64,000 bases of DNA, taken from Mesodorylaimus sp. YZB2_4 (taxonomy: Eukaryota > Nematoda > Enoplea > Dorylaimida > Dorylaimidae). Where the stretch lies: assembly GCA_030248295.1 (NCBI GenBank), contig JASANH010001367.1:558001-622000 (forward strand). Direction: 5' to 3'. This document shows, piece by piece, positions 34,714-45,600 of this stretch (position 1 is its first letter; the number at the start of each line of letters is the position of its first letter). A program made the translations under genes and the position numbers. The notes below the pieces were generated by a model, which saw only the letters and a list, made by a program, of their open reading frames with translations, made no database searches and was not told the origin of the DNA.

Positions 34714-35268
34714 GACTGATTGTCTTCTCCAAATTCAGAGCCCACTGCTTATTTTGCAGCAGCAGGATTTCAATATTTTAATGTCGGAATTGGAGCGGAC
34801 TACCTGTCTACTTCACGGATCTCAGGCCAGTATATCCGTGTCGACATTCCTATACTTTACACGTGTCCCACATTCTACAGTATACTATAGTGCAGTGACG
34901 TGGCTTGGACGCACATGTGGTAAAATAGAGTTGCAGGTACATCCTTTTCGATCCGGCTTCGGTTCGATCCCAACTCACGTCAGGTTTTTTAATTCTGAAT
35001 TTCTGTTTATTAGAACAACGGACCAAAAGGTCTTTTGTTCACCAACCTTGTATTTAGGGAAACTTCCAAATAAGCAGATGTACATCAACAAACCACAAGA
35101 GCCGCCCAAAGAAAGCCAGTACCATACGGTAACCTATCAAGCAAACTGAGTTAATAGGTGAAAACGCCAACACAAGACAGTCCAGTCTAAATAGAATAGG
35201 GAACTAGATACGGAATAGTTATTAGTCACGAGACACACCAACATTGCCACAACACGTCTGTTTTCCAT
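34714..35268. other. Intergenic between ALG5 start and eIF5 end
   Basis: No coding sequence recognised. Expected to contain the missing ALG5 5' exon and the eIF5 3' UTR. Confidence 0.45.
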
Positions 35269-37318
35269 TCAAATATCATCGATATTCAGGTCGTCCTCTT
35301 TCTCGTCCTTGCTCTCGCCGACAGTAGTGCCGTTTTGTTTCGGCGCAGCAATCGTGACCGTCTTGTTGCCGCCACGTTGACGACCGTCCTCCTCGAAAGC
35401 GACCTGTAAGCTCATCAATCTTGAAGACCCTATCTCCGCATCTCAGGGACACAAGTTCTTACCTCAACACCCTTTTCGTCGTCATCCGATCCTTCGTCGC
35501 TTTCTTCCTCGGCCTCACGCAACCATTTCAAAAACGGCTCAGCTTTCGCACGGATCTCTTTGTTCTCTTCCTTGCTCACGTATTTTTTCGACGACTAAAA
35601 TCAAAGACAAATACAGCAGCACACGAAAAGTATGACAGCAATCGACCTACCTTGTCACCCCAGTCCAGCAATTCCCGTTCTTCGATGATGTCCTCGTCGT
35701 AAAACGCTTTCAGAATATGCGGGACCTTGGGCAACAGGATGTTCTTGTGCGCGATAACCAATTGCTCGAAACCGCCCAGCAAGTAACGTTGACCTTTCTT
35801 GTTGTTCAACGTAAAGCGCAGCAGCAACGTACGGTTCGGGCTGATGTACGACAGCATCTTGGCTGGGTCAGCATCAAACAAGACGCGGAACAGCAGTAAC
35901 ACGGCCTTGTCCTTCACATCCAAACGCTCCGCTTCGTTGATGACCAACTTCGGATCCAGAGACGACGACTTCTTTTTCTGCTCCTGAAAAACGCAACCAG
36001 TATTAGCTGCTAAATACCCTGCGCTGGAAATTTCCGCGATAAGCTTCTCATTATGTAATCTATTGTAGTGTCAACAGGGACAGTTCAGCAGACTGTCGTG
36101 AGTTAATTTCTAATCATCGATCTCTTCAAACTTGTTGAAAATTGAACTCTGCTTACCAACAGATAATTGTAAAACATGTCCAAACGTTCGTCGACAGACT
36201 TCTCCAGATCTGCATTCATCGTCAACGTAGCCATGCGATTTGGCAACAGATCACCCACATCCGGCACGTCTTTGTCGTCGTCGCTGTTGCCCCAATCATC
36301 AACATCGAACTCGTCGCTGTTGTCACGCGCATCCTAGAATTCACGCAGTCAGTCCTGCACCAGTTTTAAATTTTTAATGCTTACATCCCCTTCCTGTTGT
36401 CCATCCGAATCCTTGTCACCTGGTCCTGGCGTGCCTTGCTCAACCGTCGGAGTCGATCCATGCTCCTTGCCTCGACGAGCCTTGCCTTTCTTACCTGCAA
36501 ATTTGGCCAATAATGTGAACATCATGTAACACGAAGTTCGTCATGGTACAGTAGTTACACTTAATGCTCATAATCTTTGAGTGTTATCAACACGTACATT
36601 TTTAGAAGAACGTCGTGAGTTATTTTTAATCACAGTTCCTATCGCACTTATTACTTCAAAAAACCTCGCACTTACCGACAGTGACAGACGGATTTTCTTT
36701 GTCGGTGCACTCTTGCTCGGGTGGGTTTTTCAAAATGAAAGTCGTCAATTTGTGACGAGGATCAATGGTTCCAACGTTGCCGCAAGCCTTGCAGCTTTGT
36801 GTGATCTTCTGACCCTTCACCGTCTAAACCGAACAAACATGCTAGTACAAGGGAAAGTTCATCAATGGAAAACCACCCACCAGGACAGTTTCCGGATTTT
36901 CGCATTCGGGACACAGGACAAATTTTTTGATAAAACCGTGCAGTAACTCTTGCAACTTTGCCGCGTCGTGTTCGCCATTCACGATGTAACGCTCGTTCTT
37001 TGAATCGACTTGTGTTTGCGCTCCCAATTCGCATCCGAAATACTTCGTAGCATCTAAAAATACGTGAAGTTTACTTTTTCGACCGCGGCGCGAAAAATGT
37101 TTTAAAAACTTACAGGTTGGAGGGCGGTTCAACGCTTTGGCGATCTCGGACATGTTGGCGATCACTGTTTTTATGCCGTTGCCTTTTCCTTCTACCTAAA
37201 ATTCCACAAAAATTATGCAATGCCACTTCAAAAAAATCCATGTTACCTTGGCCAGCAGACGCGGCATTTTGTAACGGTAGAACAAGTCGTCGACGTTGCG
37301 ATTAATGTTGAGCGCCAT
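35269..37318 (-). CDS. EIF5: Eukaryotic translation initiation factor 5 (eIF5)
   Basis: Nine exons (37318-37247, 37195-37114, 37053-36881, 36823-36676, 36494-36385, 36333-36157, 35983-35651, 35594-35463, 35403-35269) splice in phase to 453 aa. eIF5 is the GTPase activator for eIF2 in the 43S complex and also blocks GDP release. The N-terminus [21 protein letters not shown] holds the catalytic arginine finger at Arg15, as in human and yeast. [22 protein letters not shown] and [19 protein letters not shown] (four zinc-binding Cys) complete the N-terminal domain. A Lys/Gly-rich then acidic linker follows (exons 5-6), and the C-terminal W2/MIF4G-type HEAT domain fills exons 7-8, ending in acidic and aromatic boxes. 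All introns but the 173- and 189-bp ones are about 50-68 bp. Confidence 0.95.
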
Positions 37319-37508
37319 TTTTCTTCACCAAATCGACGATTTCGAATATTACACAAACCGGTTAGAGCTGAAACATGGAAAAACGTTCTCGAAAAGGCAG
37401 ATACGGCAACCAAAGGGTAATGCAATAAAACTGAAATGAAAGCCGACCTTCGAGCAGATATATATGTACCAAGTACCCTGCTATCAACCATACAAGAAAC
37501 AGGGCTTA

Positions 37509-38415
37509 CCGATGAAATTAATTTTTTCACGCGTTGGAAATAAAAAAGCAGAATGTTGGCTTTGAGAGAGATTTTCGACTTCAGTTTTCTCGGCAGGTGT
37601 AGTGCATGAATACGGGCTCGCTAAAACGACTTCCGATCGTTCGGTGTCGTTGCTTTCGCAGTAAGTACGATAATGATGGAAGCCAGGATGAGCGTCAGGC
37701 GGACGATGAAACGACTGATCTGCTGCTTTCGCAACTGTAAAATGGAGAATGGAAAGCGCTTTGCGTTTTCCTTTTCTCGATATTCCTTAAAAAAGTGTAA
37801 AGCGTAAAGTAGGTCACTGAAGGAAACTCACGTGCGCCCGGCTTACTGTACCTTTTCGATAACGGCAAAACGTCATACAACCGTCAACTGGCTGTTTCGT
37901 AGACGAAGATATCATGCAATTCGATATGGGCGCGTCGTACACGATCGCGAACGACGTCGTCTGATAGTCCAACTGAAAAACAGAAACACCATGTGTGCTT
38001 ATACCTACCTATACCTACGCGGTAGGCCTACGCATTGCGCCTGAGCGCACCCCCCAACGCCGAATAAGCGTGGGCGTCAAATGGAAGCTGTTTTAATTTA
38101 GCCAAAAGCTTCCATAATCTACGCATCGCTTCAAACGGGTACCTATGACCCTAAACCAGGACAGAACAAGCTGGTCAGAGGGCAGAATCAGCATTAACGA
38201 GAATTGGGAACCAGTTAAGATCCACCGACATTAAAAGGACCAACATCTTCAGAGGGTAAGAAAACCAAAAGCTTACATGATAGCAAAAGCGTTTTCTCAA
38301 AATAGGACGATGAGCCAACAATGCCGTCGAAACGTCGGCGGACACAATTTTTGCTATATGACTGCAGAGAAAACGGAAAAAGCGGTAAAATTAGCAACAT
38401 CAGTTCAAACGGCAT
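37509..38415 (-). CDS. Unresolved small spliced gene, possibly with signal peptide
   Basis: Three plausible exons on the minus strand: 38415-38277, 37972-37832 and 37734 to 37621 or 37509. The first starts MPFELMLLILPLFPFSLQ, a good signal peptide, and ends in phase 1. Continued in phase, exon 2 reads GLSDDVVRDRVRRAHIELHD and stops inside the exon. A different entry phase reads exon 2 through (SFAIVYDAPISN) and leads into exon 3 as a hydrophobic segment (RFIVRLTLILASIIIVL) ending at 37621. A third frame of exon 3 is open to 37509. These cannot all be right; a cDNA is needed to choose. No family is recognised. It sits just upstream of eIF5 in the same orientation. Confidence 0.35.
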
Positions 38416-39690
38416 GGTTACGTATATGTATAGGTAAGACTGGCTCAAATATTTTTTGAAAAGACTACATAAATCAGCCTTACTTTAAGGGTTTCAAAAA
38501 TAAAGAATGCTTGCAATACAGAAGGCGATCAGTTATGAGGGATGAAAAATACGTCAGGCGGTTTCCAAATGAACCGTCTGTAGTCTGACGTAACAAACTG
38601 AAAATGATGATGGTTCGACACGACAAGAAAAGCAGGCCAGCACCAGAAACGGGAATGAAATCCTGTGACGTCGCTCGCGCACCTGCTAAAACCCACGACG
38701 CAATGACGTAGGCAGGCCCAAAAGCTCACGTCATGGAGTCACGAACAGAAATTTGCTACCTGAAAATCAAGGCGGGAAATTTAAAATTTCAGACATTTGT
38801 GTTCATGATGGTAGGTCAAATATGCTTTTGGGGATGAGCCAAGCAACATAGATGCATGTGAAAGAGGCTTTCAATGTGAGTAGCCTTATGCCTGGATGAA
38901 ACCCGTCGACGTTACTTTCCTTTGAATCTGGGTATGTAGCTATATTCTTATCACGGCCTTTAAGCACACACAAATTGCACATAGTTACATCACTACAAGA
39001 TGTATCACCATCTCCAAGCATTACAGTTCTTCGGCAGAGGTATCACCGCACGTACAATTGAATCATGTCAGCACCATGACATCAAGTTTATGACTCTCTC
39101 ACTGTCACATTCCAATGCTCAGCCAATATGGAGACGTCCCAGAAATTATGCACCCGTTAAGCTCTTTGTCCTGCTCCACCCAGCAGGTCATTTTTACATA
39201 TATTCTACCCCTAATTTTTATTGTATTGCATCCACTCAGTCCAATCGACTAAAAGCTTATGCAAGGCTAATCGTGAGAATTGTAGATTCAAACAGAGCGA
39301 CTGTGTACAACCACGGTACTATGATGTGAACATACAGCAGCAAGCATTTGCATAATGACTGGATTATTGCACGCATCAGCAGTTTGGCCTCGAATCCAGT
39401 GTTCACCTGAGGCTGCTGCGAGACGACAGCGAACTTCCACTCCGAACTCTCGTCAGTGAATAAGGACTGCGGTCAGAAGACAGAGTCGATGTCGAGTAGT
39501 TGCTACGACGAACTGGCGAAGACAAGTAATCTGGAATAGAGGACTAATGTTAGTTGCAAGCTGTTGGAGGATGGTCAGCGTGGGCTCTGTGACTGATGGT
39601 TTCAAAGCATAATCTTGAATTTGCCTCAAGCAGCAGGTACCCCCTTCCCAATACTTACCCACTCATCCTAGCACGCGGGACCCCACAGAT
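38416..39690. other. Intergenic, 3' side of PPP4R4
   Basis: No gene recognised. It includes the probable PPP4R4 3' UTR. Confidence 0.5.
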
Positions 39691-42600
39691 TCACTTTTTA
39701 CTAGAAACCAGCTGACCTTTGCGAGATTCCGACGAACTCATTCCACTGTTATTGTTGGAGTCGGTTGATGAAAGACTAGAATTTCGACCAAACGAACTAA
39801 AGCTGCGGCTAAAAGTAAAAAGGTCTTAGGCTCCCAGATCGGAACGAGTCTTGATGAACACAACAGTCAATCAAGGATTCGTGAATAGCCAGCATTTGAC
39901 CAGGCTTAATTACAACCTCTAGAGGTCCCGTGTGAACTCTGCTGACTCACTTCATTGTGCGGCTGTATCCCAGTCCACTCGAGTCGGATGTGCCATTGCT
40001 TAATCGCCTGGACAAGGTCAAATCACTGTCCCTCCTCGAACTGCTCGGAGTCTCGAATCGTTCGATCGACTTAGACACGGTACCAGTCCGTATGACGGGT
40101 ATAGTGCGTACTTGAGACGCACTCGGGCGTCTCGTCGACGAGGTGGTACTCGAGGCAGCACTCGTAGTCGACGACGATCGGCTGATGGGCGATTGCAACG
40201 AGGAGCTCGACTCCCTCGTAGTTCGTCTGTACGTGACTGGAGTGGGCGGCCGAAGACTGGCCGAAGTTGACTCGACCATCCTTATCGGCACTATCCGTTC
40301 ACTGGACGGTGACCGATCAATACTGACACTACTCGACGACGCACTCTTCATCAGCAGATTACGGGCCGGCGAATCAGTGCTGGTCGACGAACTTCTGCTG
40401 CTATAAGATGATGCCGATGATGGGATCGGACGAGGAGGACGGGATTTATAGGTCGATGTATCTCCGTTGCTAACATCGCTTTGGCTCGTTGTGGTCGAAC
40501 TCTTCGCACTGGTTGAACTCGTGGTCGCACTGGTCTTGACAGGAGAATCCTTTTGGTAGCCACCATTATATTGATTGATAGGCGGCCGCGGGCTGGGTGA
40601 ACGCATGAGAACTTGACGCGGCTGCACAACAGCTGTCTTCTTCACTGGTGTACTCGTGGTACTGGTGGACGTCGTTGAACTCGACGTATATGAGGGACGT
40701 CCAGTGGAACTGGCGCTCGAAGTTGTGCTGGGTCGGGTTCTAGGAGGACTCGGGGAGCGAGTGGCAGTACCTTAAGTGTAAAGCATTGTTTTCAGAATCC
40801 ATACATAGACTCAGTATGTATATACCGCATGCACTTACGTCCGATCTTTGAATCAGAAATGCTATTCGAAGACGTCTTCTCTTTGTCCTTCTCATCGGTA
40901 ATTGCGCCCGATGGCTTAGCTTTCGGCTTGGCCTCCAGCTCCTTCGCCTTATCCTTGTCCATTTCCTTCTTCTCTGACTCGGTGGCCTTCCCATTCTCGA
41001 CCTGAGTGGCAGCCACGACGGGCATGGGTGCCACTTCGGCTTTCTTCTTTGCTGGTGGCTTGGTAGCAACAGGCTGCTTGTCCTTGGGCGGTGATACATT
41101 CTGGCGGGCACTCGAATTAGCCGTGATCACATTATCGACGGCGTCGGCATGAGCCAGTTCATTGATTACCTGCAAGACTGCCTGTTAGCCGTCAGTTGCC
41201 TTTGCCTACCCCCCCCCCCCCCCAATATTACCTTCTTTACAATCTCTCCCATGTAGCCTTGGTTATCCGTGTTTAACAGCGTCTTCACAGCATTCTCCAA
41301 CGTGGTCAATCGCTCCGAGTCGGCCGATGGAATCAGACAACTTTTGAACAATGGGAGTAATTTGCAAAATTTTAACCTGAAGTCCACAAGAATCGGTTCA
41401 TACCTTTGCTTGCGGTCATACCTTAGTGCCTACCTGATATTTAATACTGGATCATTGACCATCTGCAAGACTGTACTGAACAGATTCTCTTTGAAAAATT
41501 GTTTCGACAAGTACTCGATAAACATTTCGCACGCGTCCAAGAATAAGACACGTTTGTGACAGCTACGATTACTGGACAGAGCTGAAATATGACTCGTAAC
41601 AGCGACACATACGAACGGTAATGTCAGGGAGGCTTACTCTGAATGCAATATTTGACCACAGACTGCACGTCCGCGTTGCGTTTCAAATCGCGGGTCCACT
41701 TGACCAAGGTCCGCAGTGCGGCCACACGACAAGGGACGGCTCTCTAAGAGACAAATACTGTATGAACACGGGTTCAATTAAGGCCAAACAACAAACCGCT
41801 TACCGCATTTACGACCTCCTCCTTCATCATTGGTACGAAACTTTGGCACAGTTCATCATTGGTTATGAACTGACTGAGGCAAGCAAAGGCAGTCAGCAAT
41901 TGCTCGTGACACCGCCAGTTGCTGCCATTACGAATCAGTCGATTGCACGCTAGCAAAATGCGAGTCAGTTGAGTAAAACTTGTCGGATTCTAAAATGTGG
42001 AACTATAGAGTTTGCCCATAGGCTCGACTCCTCCCACGAGCGCTTACCTGCTGCACCACATTGCCATTACTGTCCACGGCAGCCGTAGATCGACCAGCTC
42101 CGTATATGCATTCCAAGGTCTCGGTCAAATGAGCAGTCAAACTACTGATCACTTCAGGATCGCCTGAGTAGACGAGATCCACGAACGAATCGATTAATAA
42201 GGCCGCATCGTCGCCCAAGGACTTGGCGAACTCGTGAAAGCCAGCGGCCACTCGAACTCTCACATCCGTCTCCGAGTCCTGACACAGTCTTTTGAACTGC
42301 GGCAGCAGTACTTCCTTGACCAAACTATCCGGTGTGCTCGAGGCCATTTGCACCATTGCCTTAAAATTATTATCCTTCTTTCAACGCTGACCAACCTCAA
42401 CAGTCTCATCCGACCTTACCGGAAAATTAAAAGCAGCATGCCGCCGACAAGTCATTAAAATCGATTGCAAGTCTTGTTTTCGGGCCAGAAAATCCTGGAA
42501 GGCAAAACCGGACTTGCTAAGAATAGCTGCTGATAAACTAGAAATCCCCGTGCTCACCATTTTGGAAGACTGGTAATTATTATTGACCGAATCCTCGCTC

Positions 42601-45600
42601 GATTCTTCGTCAGCACCCAACGAGGCCAATTCACAAAAACGTTCAATAAACCAACGTTTTTGCTTGAAACTCAAGTATCCTACAAGGGGTAATTCATGCA
42701 CAGTGTTTTCTTCTCGCTGTAGAAAAGACCCCAAAGCCCATTACTCTATACTTACTATCCAAAGAGTGGCACAAAAGCCCATAATTTTTCGCCAATGCCA
42801 ATACACTTTTAGACGTATACGAACAATGGCGCTGTTGCTTAGAGTCCTCGCTCTCACTCTCTTCGTCCTGACCGCTTCCACTTGCTTCCGCTTTATTAGC
42901 TCGACGTGCGGCGATGGCTTTCAAAACTCCGTCCACAAACTTTTTCACTAAAGGCACTAGCACTTGGCTACAAGTTTCTGAAAAATGAAGAGCACTGGTT
43001 AGGGGATCTAGTGCTCGACGATCTGACGAGTGCTCGTCGGTCGATCAGCAGTTCGGGTCCAGAGAGAGCCATCTCAGCTTTTCCTCACTTGACGCACGGG
43101 TATCCTTCAATGATACCCAGCAAACATTACTGAGGGCACATAAGTGTGCAGGCCTGAGTTGCCATTACGGTGGTGTTCGGCAAACGCAAGTCTGACGTGA
43201 CTAAAGTGAAGCCCCCCACATAAGGCAAGGAGGATGAGGGCATGTACATGTGAAGTTCCAGGCCCCAAGTATCACCAAAGAACATGTTTCCAAGTCATCC
43301 GGGCTTACCATCGTCAAATGTATCGATTAAAGCTGCTAAGGTTTCCAAGTTGGCCTCTCTGACGCTTTCGTCTTCGTCTTTGCTGAATTCGATAACTAAT
43401 GGAAGAATGATCGAATTCAACTCAGCCAATCTAAAAAAAGCCGAAATGATGTCATGATACGACAAGAATTTCAAGATTTTGACGCCTCCATCGTTCGCAT
43501 TCCGGACAATCAGTCCTTTGCTGACTAAGCTAACCTAAGCCATCCGCCCCCAAGAATCAGTAATCGTAAATCAAGTTGAGCACGCCTCAAAACAGCATCC
43601 ACCCACGGACATGATTATAGACCAAAGAGCAAAACAAAGCCCCGTGCGGACCATTTACGACACGGAGCTCGAACACGAACCCTTCTTCCGATGACACGCC
43701 ATGCAAGAGGCAGTTTCGCATGTCGACTCGAGTCAACTAAAATCGACACGCTCCTACGTTTCAAGCCCAGACCCAATAAGGACTCCTGCACCGAATCCAT
43801 TATGCTTGTACTAACATGAGCCTGGCATTGGTGGAAAAGGAAAATGCAATCGCGCGGCACGCCGTCCGATGAGGTAAAGAGGCGAAAAGGTGGAAAACAG
43901 AGCCAGAGGACTCCCAGGATTGGGGCCAAAAGAAGTGAAGCATCCTCTTAGACAAGGACTCCACAGAAGACCGGACTAATGGATGAAAACAGACAGAACC
44001 CCGAAAAGCTTTGCAATAGTCGATTTTTGTTGACGAGCAATGAAGAAACGAGTTTCTTCGCATTCTACCAGGAAATACTCCTCGCACTAGGTGAGCAAAG
44101 AATGCAGTCTCGAAAATTATATTTGCACACATAGCATAAGTGCTAAAGTAATCGAAATATGCAAGCTACTGGCCACGAGTTCAGTTTGATTTTCGTGTGC
44201 ACCCTACCTCGGCCCACCCTTCCCTCTCGACGCTCTCTGCCCTCACATAAAAACCATTTTATCTGAAACTACTTTAAAAAGAAATTCCATCCTGCCTGAT
44301 GCGTCAAAGGAAATTTTATCTGAGAATAGGCCCCTCTGAATAGAAAAACGATAAAACTTACTGCAAACACCGAGTCACCAATGGTAATTGTTGGCATACA
44401 GAGGCGCGTATTCCAGCGTCCGAGTCTTGGCATAAAGCTTGGACTAAAGGTACGATTTCGCTCTTTATCCTAGAACCAAAAGAGCACCATCAAAAAACAT
44501 GCCAGCGGAAGACTAAGATTTTCTTTTTGAACACCCTGTTCTAGGTGCTTGTCAGTATAAAGATAGAAATCATAAATAAGCACTCTCGGTTGGCAATGGA
44601 GCGTAGCTACGTAACAGTTGCCCCGTCAGCTTTATCTGCGTACGTTGCCTAACCTCATCTCCACAACCCGAGCCTCCTGAAATAACATTCCTCCCCCGTG
44701 TTTAAATATAGAAGACGATTGAAAATCCTAAACTCCCGTGGGCGAGTCAGATAGCACGTCATAATGCGCCAAAAGGGATCCCAAGTACGCATAAGCACCT
44801 GCTGTAGTGCAGGCTTAGATACTTACTCGTTGGCTTCCAACTTGCTGGTTAAACGACCGAATAATTTAGTGGCTGTTAGACGAGCTTGGACCGAATTCAA
44901 CTGTTGCGATTTCTGAACGGCCATTGGCAAAACCTGCACAAAACCAGAACATTTTATGCAAATCTAGGAATGTGATAAATTTGAAAAGGCGATTCTTGAA
45001 TAAAAGTGAGCCATCCTAGTCAAGGACGCAGTGCCTTCTCTTCTGCAACAAAATGACTCAAACCGAGGTAAATAAAACTATTATGTCGTTTCCCAATGCA
45101 GCCCTGACTCAAGGCCACGTTGGGATATAGCAGCAGGTGGCCAACACAAAATGACTAGATCGTTTTCAAATACAAAGAATGCACAACTGGCACTTACAAT
45201 AACTTGAGATGGCAGGTGGGACGAACAATGCCCTCGCCCACACACAACATGCAGTGCTGGACTATGCATTTGAAAAACACTGCACGACTACCGCGCAATG
45301 CGGAAAAAAGTGAAAACGGGACCGAAACGGAGTAGATGGTATCCTGGGAAACAGTTCTAGATTCGACTAGCGAGCACTCAATTCGTTACGACAAAGGCGT
45401 GAACTGTCAAAAAAATTGCAATGTTCAAACTTGGAAAACTATGAAAACGAAGCCAGCCGAGGTCGCCTTTAAAACTGTTCCAGATTACCAACTCAATATG
45501 CGCATTGACTAGGACTATAATGCTTTCAGTCCTGTTACCAAATATGGCTTACCCGAGAACGAATCAGGCACGAGGGCAGATGATCGACCACTTCCAACAA

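Noticed and set aside
34700..34960. Search for the N-terminal membrane anchor exon of ALG5
   Set aside because: No hydrophobic open stretch with a matching donor was found.
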